A DNA stretch of 64,000 bases from positions 1 to 64,000 of the forward strand of contig NZ_VFVL01000011.1 of the NCBI RefSeq assembly GCF_006442815.1, in the 5' to 3' direction. The notes under the pieces were generated by a model, which was given only the letters and a program-made list of their open reading frames with translations, had not been told where the DNA came from and searched no databases. Positions 17,347-26,268 of the stretch are shown piece by piece (within the stretch, counting starts at the first letter, position 1; each line of letters begins with the position of its first letter). The DNA comes from Mesorhizobium sp. B2-4-3. GTDB lineage: Bacteria > Pseudomonadota > Alphaproteobacteria > Rhizobiales > Rhizobiaceae. The translations under genes and the position numbers were made by a program.

Positions 17347-17374
17347 TAGTCCCTCTAATGTAGTCCCTCTAATG
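17347..17374. repeat. Tandem duplication of a 14-base leader segment
   Basis: TAGTCCCTCTAATG occurs twice in a row, at 17347-17360 and 17361-17374. On the minus strand each copy reads CATTAGAGGGACTA, so the MocR message has two AGAGGG sequences; only the one nearest the start codon is well spaced. Copy number could change by slippage and alter regulator expression. Confidence 0.75.
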
Positions 17375-17376
17375 CG

Positions 17377-17410
17377 GGTACAGATTAAGACAATTTCTCA
17401 TATCTGTACC
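17377..17410. promoter_or_regulatory. Putative MocR operator, GGTACAGAT-N16-ATCTGTACC
   Basis: Two perfect 9-base inverted arms (17377-17385 and 17402-17410) separated by 16 bases, in the gap between the divergent MocR and mvaA genes. GGTACAG/CTGTACC half-sites are in keeping with binding by a dimeric MocR protein, and the two half-site centres are about 25 bases apart, close to two helical turns. It probably controls both directions. Confidence 0.6.
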
Positions 17411-17478
17411 TTTAGCGGATGGTAACAATGATCCATCCTGCTGCAAGAAGAAAATGACACATTGCGTGGGAGGCGCTT

Positions 17479-18798
<1,320 letters not shown>

Positions 18799-18898
18799 AC
18801 CTTCGTCTTGATGGCGGTGAACCCGTCGCCTCGACTAGCGTGCGACAATCGGCGCCGCTTCGCTGCCCGACCTCAATCAGGCCATTGGAAACCAAGAC

Positions 18899-20137
18899 GT
18901 GACTGAAGTGGATCTCAACGGCGATTTTCCGGTGCGGAGCGGCCCGCTAGCCGGCGTTATCGTGCTCGACATAACGCGCGTGGTCGCCGGGCCGTTCTGC
19001 TCGATGCTGCTCGCGGACCTCGGCGCGTCAGTGATCAAGATCGAGAATCCGGAAGACCCGGACTATGCGCGTACCTTTCCGCCTTTTGTCGGCGACGAAG
19101 GCTCGGAGCTCAGCGCCTTCTTCACCCAGTTCAACCGGAACAAGCTCGGCCTCACCGTCAATCTCAAATCGCCCGACGGCAAGGCCCTGCTCAAGCGGCT
19201 GGTCAGAAAGGCCGACGTCCTGGTCGAAAACTTCCGGCCGGGCACCATGGACAGGCTCGGCCTCGGCTACGATGTGCTCAAGGCCGAGAATCCGCGGCTG
19301 ATCTACACCGCGATCAGCGGCTACGGCCGCACCGGTCCCAACTCCTCCAAACCCGCATACGACAACACCGGCCAGGCGGCAGGTGGCTTGTGGTCGATGA
19401 ACGGCTATCCGGACCGGCCGCCGGTCCGGGTCGGCACCATCATCGGCGATCTCGCGGCGGCGCTCTATGCCGCGATCGGGACGCTGGCCGCCTTGCGCCA
19501 TGTCGACAAGACCGGGATCGGCCAGGTGGTCGACGTCTCGCAGCAGGACTCCGTCCTGACGCTGACCGAGAACGCCGTCGTCCGCTATACGGCGAGGAAA
19601 GAGATCGCCTCGCCGCTGGGCAACGATCATCCGTTCGTGCGCCCCTACGGGCAATTTCCGTGCAAGGACGGCTATGTTTTCTTCGGCGGCTACACCGACA
19701 AGTTCTGGGCGATCACCTGCGGTCTCTTCGGCGAGCCGGACAGGGCGACGGATCCCGAGATCGATACGATGGAGAAGCGTTTCGATCCGGTCGTTGCCGA
19801 GACCAAGGTCAAGCCGCTGCTGGATCGATGGTTCAGCCGCTACACCAAGGCCGAACTCGAGGAGCTCGCCGGAGACCAAGTGCCGCTGAGCGCCATCAAG
19901 ACCATCGCGGAGGTCGTCGAGGACCCGCACATAGCCGCCCGCAACATGATCGTTCAGGTGCCGATCGGGCGGCAGCTTCTCGGCATGTTCGGGCTGCCCG
20001 TCAAGCTCTCCGAAATGGCCGAGGCGGCGCCGCAGAAGGCGCCGGCGCCCGGCGAGCATAACGATCTCATCCTCGCCCGGCTGGTCGGGCTTTCGCCCGA
20101 AGAGTTGAGCGCCATGAAATCGCGAGGGACGGTCTAG
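18899..20137 (+). CDS. CaiB/BaiF CoA-transferase family protein
   Basis: A 412-residue class III CoA-transferase. The catalytic aspartate is Asp155 in PAYDNTGQAAGG, and the N-terminal block LDITRVVAGPFCSMLLADLGASVIKIE is typical. These enzymes move CoA between carboxylates, usually with succinyl-CoA, oxalyl-CoA or acetyl-CoA as donor. The family includes the succinate-hydroxymethylglutarate CoA-transferase SUGCT, so in this operon it may activate free 3-hydroxy-3-methylglutarate to HMG-CoA. The start is a GTG at 18899. It lies 100 bases after mvaA and two bases before the enoyl-CoA hydratase gene. The acyl substrate is inferred from context. Confidence 0.88.
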   Translation: MTEVDLNGDFPVRSGPLAGVIVLDITRVVAGPFCSMLLADLGASVIKIENPEDPDYARTFPPFVGDEGSELSAFFTQFNRNKLGLTVNLKSPDGKALLKRLVRKADVLVENFRPGTMDRLGLGYDVLKAENPRLIYTAISGYGRTGPNSSKPAYDNTGQAAGGLWSMNGYPDRPPVRVGTIIGDLAAALYAAIGTLAALRHVDKTGIGQVVDVSQQDSVLTLTENAVVRYTARKEIASPLGNDHPFVRPYGQFPCKDGYVFFGGYTDKFWAITCGLFGEPDRATDPEIDTMEKRFDPVVAETKVKPLLDRWFSRYTKAELEELAGDQVPLSAIKTIAEVVEDPHIAARNMIVQVPIGRQLLGMFGLPVKLSEMAEAAPQKAPAPGEHNDLILARLVGLSPEELSAMKSRGTV

Positions 20138-20139
20138 CG

Positions 20140-20892
20140 ATGGCGATCGATTTCGACGTCGACGGCCATGTGGCCACGATCCGGATCAACCGTCCGGAAA
20201 AGCTCAACGCCTTGAGCCTGGCCATGTATGAGGATCTCGGCCGCGCCTTCAACGAGGTGCGAGACGACGACCGTATCCGGGTGGCCGTGCTCGCCGGTGC
20301 CGGGGACCGTGCCTTCTGTGTGGGCGCCGACCTCAAAGAGTCCATTCCGGCGCTTGCTTCCGACAGCTTCGACATTTCCGCTTGGGATCCGGCGCATATC
20401 AAGACGTCGGGTTTCTACAAGCCGGTGGTGGGCGCCATCCGCGGCCTGTGCATCGGTGGCGGCTTCGAGCTGGTGCTGGCTACCGATATTCGGATCGTGG
20501 CCGAGGACGCCGTCTTCCAGCTGCCGGAACCCGCCCACGGCTTTGTTCCCGCCGGCGGCACGCTCGTGCGCCTCGTGCGTCAGATCGGCTATGCGCACGC
20601 GATGGAAATCCTGCTGACGGGAAGGCGCTTCACGGCGGCCGAAATGCTTTCCAGGGGCGTCGCGAACCAAGCCGTGGCGAGCGGCGAAGTGGAGCGGGTA
20701 GCGCGCGATGTCGCCGACCGCATCGCGTCCTTCAGCCCGACGGCCATCCAGACGATCAAGGAGGCGGTACTGACATTGCAGCATCTGCCGCTCGGCGATG
20801 CCTTCCAGCAAGAAGCGCGCCTTGGGCAGCGCACCTTCACGAGCGACGATGCCAAGCGCGGACTCGACGCTTTCGCCAACAAGGGCAAGTGA
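20140..20892 (+). CDS. Enoyl-CoA hydratase/isomerase family protein
   Basis: A 250-residue crotonase-fold protein. The oxyanion-hole segments are AFCVGADLKE and RGLCIGGGFELVLATD, and both catalytic glutamates of true hydratases appear kept, in GGGFEL and LPEPAHG. Given its neighbours, a 3-methylglutaconyl-CoA hydratase role, linking methylglutaconyl-CoA to HMG-CoA, is attractive but not shown. It starts two bases after the CoA-transferase stop codon and ends in GTGA, where its stop overlaps the GTG start of the permease gene, so translation of enzyme and transporter genes is coupled. Confidence 0.85.
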   Translation: MAIDFDVDGHVATIRINRPEKLNALSLAMYEDLGRAFNEVRDDDRIRVAVLAGAGDRAFCVGADLKESIPALASDSFDISAWDPAHIKTSGFYKPVVGAIRGLCIGGGFELVLATDIRIVAEDAVFQLPEPAHGFVPAGGTLVRLVRQIGYAHAMEILLTGRRFTAAEMLSRGVANQAVASGEVERVARDVADRIASFSPTAIQTIKEAVLTLQHLPLGDAFQQEARLGQRTFTSDDAKRGLDAFANKGK

Positions 20893-21914
20893 CTGTGGCA
20901 ACTGCTTCCGAAAAAATGACGCCGAGCGCGACGACGAAGACCAGGCACCGGATCGGCCTTACCCAGGAACTCATCGTGTTCGTCGTCGCGGTGCTGCTCT
21001 TCCTCTACTTCTCCGTCGCCCTCAACGGATTCCTGAGCCCGGAGAATATCCTCAACCTGATCCGGAACGTCGCCATGCTGGGCATGCTCAGCCTCGGGAT
21101 GGCGGTGGTGGTCATCGGCCGCGGCGTCGACCTTTCCCTGGTCGCGGTCATGGCGGTGTCGCTCACCCTGTCGATCGTGCTCGCCAACCAGGGCTACGCC
21201 TTCTCGACCGCCTTGGCCCTCGGGCTGGCCTTCGCCGTCGCGGTCGCCGTGGTGATGGGTTTCCTGATCGCCTATGTCGAAATCCCAGCCATCTTTGCGA
21301 CGCTCGCGGTGTCGGCGATCGTCTATGGTCTCGGGCGAGGCGTGATCGCGTCCCTCGACGTCAACAACATCCCCGACAATCTGCACTGGTTCCTGTTTCT
21401 CGGGCGCGGCGCCGTGCTTGGCATCCCGATGCCGATATGGCTCTTCGCGATCTGCTCGGCCGCACTCTATCTCTTTCTCAGGAAGACCGGTCTCGGACGC
21501 TTCATCTACGGCATCGGAGACAACATCTCCACGGCGCGGATCACCGGCATTCCGGTCCGCCCGATCATCATCCTGCAATATGTGATCTCGAGCGCAATGG
21601 CCTTCCTGGCCGGCTGCGCGACGGCGGCCTCGGTTGCCAGCATGAACATGCGCATGGTCAATTCCACCCTGATCTACGACGTGCTTCTGGTCGTCATATT
21701 GGGCGGCATCGGCCTCACCGGCGGGCGCGGCGGCGTCCGCAACATCCTGGTCGGCACGATCCTCATCGGTCTGCTGCTGAACGGCATGACCATCCTCAAC
21801 ATCTCCTACACTGTCCAGAACCTGCTCAAGAGCACGGTGCTGCTGCTTGCGTTGGTAATCGACGCCCTTCTCAACCCCCGAGACGAACAAACATCGCAGC
21901 AAGGGGACATCTGA
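20889..21914 (+). CDS. ABC transporter permease, ribose/RbsC family
   Basis: A 341-residue inner-membrane permease of the BPD_transp_2 family with about eight to ten hydrophobic segments. The conserved blocks are VVIGRGVDLSLVAVMA near the front and GGIGLTGGRGG in the last third, matching the GGIDLS and GG.. motifs of RbsC. The GTG at 20889 overlaps the hydratase stop codon; a GTG at 20895 or an ATG at 20916 are possible instead. It is the first of two permease subunits in the locus; the second is fused to a propeller domain. The ligand is presumably the compound broken down by the mva enzymes. Confidence 0.87.
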   Translation: MTVATASEKMTPSATTKTRHRIGLTQELIVFVVAVLLFLYFSVALNGFLSPENILNLIRNVAMLGMLSLGMAVVVIGRGVDLSLVAVMAVSLTLSIVLANQGYAFSTALALGLAFAVAVAVVMGFLIAYVEIPAIFATLAVSAIVYGLGRGVIASLDVNNIPDNLHWFLFLGRGAVLGIPMPIWLFAICSAALYLFLRKTGLGRFIYGIGDNISTARITGIPVRPIIILQYVISSAMAFLAGCATAASVASMNMRMVNSTLIYDVLLVVILGGIGLTGGRGGVRNILVGTILIGLLLNGMTILNISYTVQNLLKSTVLLLALVIDALLNPRDEQTSQQGDI

Positions 21915-21945
21915 AACCGACAATCATCGAATGGGAGGAACCGAG

Positions 21946-22950
21946 ATGATGATCCTGAAATACGCGGCGGCCGCGCTCGCGGCGGCAATCATTTCCACGG
22001 GCTGCGCGATAGCGCAGGAGGGCATGGCCGACGCCCTGAGGCAGCCGACGCTCGATTCGCTCGCCGGTAAGAAGGTGGTCTTCGTGCCGATGTCGATGAG
22101 CTTCGACCTGCCGGAAGGCTGGGCCGCGATCATGGAAAAGGAAGCCAAGCGGCTCGGCTACACGATCGACATCCGCGACGCCAACTGGAGCACCGACACC
22201 GGCACGCGCGCGCTGACCCAGGCGATCACTGAAAAGCCGGACATCATCGTCGTGCAGAATTTCGATGTGGCGTCCTACGCGCGCACCCTGAAGAAGGCCG
22301 AGGATTCGGGCATCAAAGTCATCCAGGTCAACATGAAGTCGAGCTATCAGACCGACGCCTTCGTCGGCGCCGACTGGTACGGGATCGGCCAATACGCCGC
22401 CAACCGCATGATCGAGAAATGCGGCAAGGCGAGTGGCAAGAGCGGCAAGATCGCCATCATCCAGGGCCCGGCCACGGCGGCGGCGAGCGTCTATCAGCTC
22501 AACGCCATCACCGAAACGCTCAAGGGTCACGACGATATCAAGATCGTCTCCAGCCAGACGGGCGACTGGGACCAGTCCAAGGCGCATGGCATCGCCCAGA
22601 CGGTGATCCAGCAGAACCCGGACCTGTGCGGCATCGTCGGCTTCTGGGACGTCATGGATGCGGGCACCGGCGCGGCCATTCAGGAGTCCGGCAAGGACAT
22701 CTACCTGATCACCTCGGGCGGTGGAAACAAGACCGCATGCCAGGGCGTGCAGAACGGCACTTTCAACGAGGTCATCTCCTACGATGTCGAGGGCCAGGGC
22801 CGCGACCTGAACAACACCATCAAGGTGCTGTTGCAGTCGAAGGAGCCGGCAGGCTCGCTCAAATTCGCGCTCTACACACCCAACAAGTTCATCACCAAGG
22901 ATACCATGTCCGCGAACAGCTGTTGGGACCTCGATCAGCTGAAGAAATAG
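21946..22950 (+). CDS. Sugar-type ABC transporter substrate-binding protein (Peripla_BP_4)
   Basis: A 334-residue periplasmic binding protein. Residues 1-23 form a signal peptide with cleavage after AIA; the C in STGC sits one residue early but lacks a good lipobox, so it is probably soluble. The mature part has the two-lobe fold of ribose-type binding proteins (KKVVFVPMSMSFDLPEGWAAIMEKEAKRLGY, NPDLCGIVGFWDVMDAGTG). GGGAGG precedes the ATG at 21946. Class I sugar-type binding proteins can also bind non-sugar ligands such as polyols and lactones, so a mevalonate-like ligand is not excluded. A GC hairpin follows the gene at 22957-22990. Confidence 0.87.
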   Translation: MMILKYAAAALAAAIISTGCAIAQEGMADALRQPTLDSLAGKKVVFVPMSMSFDLPEGWAAIMEKEAKRLGYTIDIRDANWSTDTGTRALTQAITEKPDIIVVQNFDVASYARTLKKAEDSGIKVIQVNMKSSYQTDAFVGADWYGIGQYAANRMIEKCGKASGKSGKIAIIQGPATAAASVYQLNAITETLKGHDDIKIVSSQTGDWDQSKAHGIAQTVIQQNPDLCGIVGFWDVMDAGTGAAIQESGKDIYLITSGGGNKTACQGVQNGTFNEVISYDVEGQGRDLNNTIKVLLQSKEPAGSLKFALYTPNKFITKDTMSANSCWDLDQLKK

Positions 22951-22956
22951 GAACAC

Positions 22957-22990
22957 GCCGGGCCGTTGCGCGATACGCGGCGGCCCCGGC
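22957..22990 (+). other. GC-rich hairpin between binding-protein and permease genes
   Basis: GCCGGGCCG at 22957-22965 pairs with CGG-C-CCCGGC at 22981-22990 with one bulged base, around a loop that can itself pair. There is no T-run, and the operon continues, so it probably protects the 3' end of the upstream binding-protein message. Confidence 0.45.
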
Positions 22991-23017
22991 CAAGCCGGAT
23001 TTGATTGGGACGTTGTG

Positions 23018-25132
23018 ATGGAAGCGATCGAGCGCCTCTATTTTCGTTATTTTCCTGAAAAGGTGCTCGGCGAAGTGCTGTCGAAGCGCTGGAGCGACAA
23101 TGCCGTTCCGGTTTTCGCCACGATCCTGACGATCGGCTTCTTCCTTCTGGAGAATCCGCATTTCTTCACGCTTGACAGCGTGACCGAGACGTCGCGCCAG
23201 CTCTCGGAGTTTGCGCTGGTCGTCGTCGCGATGGGCATCGTGCTGCTTGCCGGCGGGCTCGACCTTTCGGTCGGCAGCGTCTTTGCGCTTGCCAATATCA
23301 CGGCCCTGATCTGCATTTCGCTCCTCGGCTGGCCGGTCTGGGCCACGGTGCTGACCACGCTGGCGGTAGGGGCGGTCTGCGGCGCGGTCAACGGCTTCCT
23401 GATCGGCTATCTGCGCATCCGGGCGTTTCTGACGACGCTTGTCACGCTGATCATCATCCGCTCGATCGTCGACATCATCCTGCTCCACTATGCGGTCGAC
23501 ATCTCCGCGGTGTTTCCGGATTCCGACCTCTGGGCCTTCATCGGCGAAGGCAGCGTCTTCGGGATCCCATTCTCCTTTCTTGTAGCCTTGGTCGTCATCG
23601 TCCTGTGGCACATCGTGCTGACCCGGGCCAGGATGGGCTGGCACATCACCGCCGTCGGCGGCAGCCGCCGCTCGGCCTACAATGCCGGGCTGAAGGTCAA
23701 GTTCGTCATCTTCTCGACCTATGTCTGGTCGAGCGTGCTGGTCTCGCTGGCCGGCGTGTTCTTCGCGGCCCGGCTTGGCAGCGCCGGATCGGATACCGGC
23801 GTCGGCCTCGAGATCGCCGCGCTGACGGCGGCCGTCCTCGGCGGCAACAGCCTGGGCGGCGGCCGCGGCTCGGTCGTCAAGTCGGTGCTGGGCGCCGTGG
23901 TCGTGCTCATCCTCACCGACAGCATGGTTCGCATCGGCATCACCGGCGGCATCAGCTCGATGATCCTCGGCATCGTGCTGCTCTGCGTCGTGGCCATCGA
24001 TGTGCGCTGGCTGAAGAACAGGCACAAGCTGCTCAACAAGGTCTATGTGTCGCCGAGCTATTTCCGCCTTCCCGAACTCCCCGAAACCGATGCCGGATCG
24101 ACGAGCCCCTACGCGCTCAACGACCGGCTGAAAGACGTCACGCTGATCGGCAAGGGCGAGATCGAAGGGCCGGAGGACGTCATCTTCGACCGCCAGGACA
24201 ATCTCTACTGCCCCAACCGCCATGGCGACATCGTGCGCTTCCTGGCGCCCGATTATGCGCGGTGGGAGGTTTTCGTGCATATCGGCGGCCACCCGCTTGG
24301 GATGGCGTTCGACGCCGACGACAACCTCAATGTCTGCATCGGCGGCATGGGCCTTTATCAGGTCTCGCCGGACCGCAAGGTGACCAAGCTCACCGACGAG
24401 ACCAAGCGCACCTTCCTGTCGGTCATCGACGATTCACGCCTTAAGCTCGCCGACGATCTCGACATCGCGCCGGACGGCCGCATCTTCTTCTCCGAAGCGA
24501 CCATCCGCTACGACATGCATGACTGGCCGACCGATGCGCTGGAGAGCCGCGGCAACGGACGCCTGATCTGCTACGACCCGAGGGACCGGTCGACGGCGAC
24601 AATCCTGCGCGACCTCCAGTTCCCGAACGGGGTCTGCATGGCCGGCGACGGCGAATCCTTCTTCTTCGCCGAGACCTGGGGATGCCGCATAAACCGGTAC
24701 TGGTTCGCGGGGCCGAACAAAGGCAAGCGCGAGGTCACGATCCCGAACCTTCCCGGATATCCCGACAACATCAATCGCGCCTCGGACGGCAATTTCTGGC
24801 TGGCCCTGGTCGGCATGCGGTCGCCGGCGCTCGACCTCGCCATGCGCATGCCCTCGCTGCGCAAACGCATGGCCAAGCGGGTTGCCCGGGACGAGTGGCT
24901 GTTCCCCAACATCAACACCGGCTGCGTGCTGAAGTTCAGCCCGGACGGCCAGATCGTCGAATCCTACTGGGACCTTGGCGGCAAGAACCATCCGATGGTG
25001 ACGTCGATGCGCGAGCACAAGGGCTATCTCTATCTCGGCGGACTCTACAACGACCGGATCGGCCGGCTGAAATTGCCCGCGGCCGATCCGGACTGGACGT
25101 CGCAGGCAGCCTATTGGGGAGCGCGCTCATGA
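23018..25132 (+). CDS. Fused ABC permease (RbsC family) and SMP-30/gluconolactonase-like beta-propeller
   Basis: A 704-residue two-part protein. Residues 1-335 are a complete ribose-type permease (LLAGGLDLSVGSVFAL; GGNSLGGGRGS). Residues 345-704 are a six-bladed propeller of the SMP-30/strictosidine synthase-like group. The three metal ligands expected for an active lactonase are present: Glu386 in GPEDV, Asn537 in FPNGV and Asp583 in YPDN. With RbsC topology the C-terminus faces the cytoplasm, so the lactonase would meet the solute as it enters. There is no internal stop, start or ribosome site at the junction, so the fusion seems real. In this locus mevalonolactone hydrolysis is a natural guess. 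An ATGA overlap joins it to the next gene. Confidence 0.88.
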   Translation: MEAIERLYFRYFPEKVLGEVLSKRWSDNAVPVFATILTIGFFLLENPHFFTLDSVTETSRQLSEFALVVVAMGIVLLAGGLDLSVGSVFALANITALICISLLGWPVWATVLTTLAVGAVCGAVNGFLIGYLRIRAFLTTLVTLIIIRSIVDIILLHYAVDISAVFPDSDLWAFIGEGSVFGIPFSFLVALVVIVLWHIVLTRARMGWHITAVGGSRRSAYNAGLKVKFVIFSTYVWSSVLVSLAGVFFAARLGSAGSDTGVGLEIAALTAAVLGGNSLGGGRGSVVKSVLGAVVVLILTDSMVRIGITGGISSMILGIVLLCVVAIDVRWLKNRHKLLNKVYVSPSYFRLPELPETDAGSTSPYALNDRLKDVTLIGKGEIEGPEDVIFDRQDNLYCPNRHGDIVRFLAPDYARWEVFVHIGGHPLGMAFDADDNLNVCIGGMGLYQVSPDRKVTKLTDETKRTFLSVIDDSRLKLADDLDIAPDGRIFFSEATIRYDMHDWPTDALESRGNGRLICYDPRDRSTATILRDLQFPNGVCMAGDGESFFFAETWGCRINRYWFAGPNKGKREVTIPNLPGYPDNINRASDGNFWLALVGMRSPALDLAMRMPSLRKRMAKRVARDEWLFPNINTGCVLKFSPDGQIVESYWDLGGKNHPMVTSMREHKGYLYLGGLYNDRIGRLKLPAADPDWTSQAAYWGARS

Positions 25133-26268
25133 GCTTCTCGCGCTACATCGGCGGCATCGTCGACAGCTTCATGGGCGGCCGTGGCGAGCATTCCATCACC
25201 GTACCGGTCATGGACGGCGCGCTGAAGCCGAACAACCTGCTCGAAAGGGTCTTCAGCATCGCGATGCTGGCAGGCGCCGACAATCTGGCCGTCGCCGGCA
25301 CCCATGTCCTGGCTTCGTCGGGAAGGAGCCTAGTCGAGGTCGCGAGCGACGGCTCGGTCAAAACGCGGCAGACCTATGACGCGGACATCACGTTTCTGGC
25401 GGCCTCCGCCGGCGGTGCGATCGCCGTCGGCCTGGACGGGCAGGGAATCGCGATCGCGGGCGGACCGCATGATGGAAAGCGGCTGCCCGCCAACATCGGC
25501 AATCAACGGCTCAACTGTCCGACCGCCGGCGTGTTCGCCGACGAAAACACGCTCGTGGTCTGCAACGGCTCGAGCGCCCACCCGGTTGGCGAATGGGCGC
25601 AGGACCTCCTGGAGCTTGGCCGCAGCGGCAGCGTGCTGAGGATCGATATCGGTGCCCGGGGTGCCTCGGTGATCCAGGGCGGCCTCGGCTATCCCTCGGG
25701 CGTGTGCATCGCCGACGGCGACCGTGTGGCCGTCAGCGAGGCATGGCGGCACCACCTGCTGACGGTCGGGATCGGCAGCAAAGGCCGCGCGACGCCGCTG
25801 GCTGACCTGCCGGCCTATCCGGGCCGCATCTGTCCGTCGAACCATGGAGGGTACTGGCTGACCATGTTTGCGGTGCGCTCCCAGCTGCAGGAATTCGTGC
25901 TGCGTGAAAAGCGCTACAAGCGCGAGATGATGGAGACGGTCGCTCCCGAATACTGGATCGCGCCCACGCTCTCCAGCGGCCACAGCTTCAAGGAGCCCCT
26001 GCAGGCGGGCGGCGTCATCCGGCTTGGTATCCACAAGCCATGGGCTCCCACGCGCTCCTACGGTCTCGTGGTCAGGCTCGACGATCAATTCCAGCCGATC
26101 TGGAGCGCGCACAGCCGGGCCGACGGCAAGCGCCACGGCATAACCTCCTGCGTGGAAGACGCAGGGCGACTGCTTTTGACCTCGAAAGGCTGCGGCGCAA
26201 TCCTGGCGCTCGATCATCTCGATCCCAGCGAGCCGGACATCGTTTCCACCTTGGATGCCTTAGCATGA
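25129..26268 (+). CDS. SMP-30/strictosidine synthase-like beta-propeller with substituted metal ligands
   Basis: A 379-residue propeller protein related to the second half of the preceding fusion: CPTAGVFADENTLVV, GYPSGVCIADGD and LPAYPGRICPSNHGGYWL align with its GPEDVIF, FPNGVCMAGDG and PGYPDNINRASDGNFWL. At the three metal positions it has Thr132, Ser190 and Gly232 instead of Glu, Asn and Asp, so it is probably not a metal lactonase; it could be a regulatory or structural partner. There is no signal peptide. It begins inside the stop codon of the fusion gene and ends inside the start of the ATPase gene (both ATGA), so its level is tied to the transporter. Confidence 0.8.
   Translation: MSFSRYIGGIVDSFMGGRGEHSITVPVMDGALKPNNLLERVFSIAMLAGADNLAVAGTHVLASSGRSLVEVASDGSVKTRQTYDADITFLAASAGGAIAVGLDGQGIAIAGGPHDGKRLPANIGNQRLNCPTAGVFADENTLVVCNGSSAHPVGEWAQDLLELGRSGSVLRIDIGARGASVIQGGLGYPSGVCIADGDRVAVSEAWRHHLLTVGIGSKGRATPLADLPAYPGRICPSNHGGYWLTMFAVRSQLQEFVLREKRYKREMMETVAPEYWIAPTLSSGHSFKEPLQAGGVIRLGIHKPWAPTRSYGLVVRLDDQFQPIWSAHSRADGKRHGITSCVEDAGRLLLTSKGCGAILALDHLDPSEPDIVSTLDALA

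Noticed and set aside
20382..20888. The frame of the RbsC-type permease is open far upstream into the hydratase gene.
   Set aside because: The upstream part is a shadow of the hydratase. The permease begins at the GTG overlapping the hydratase stop codon.
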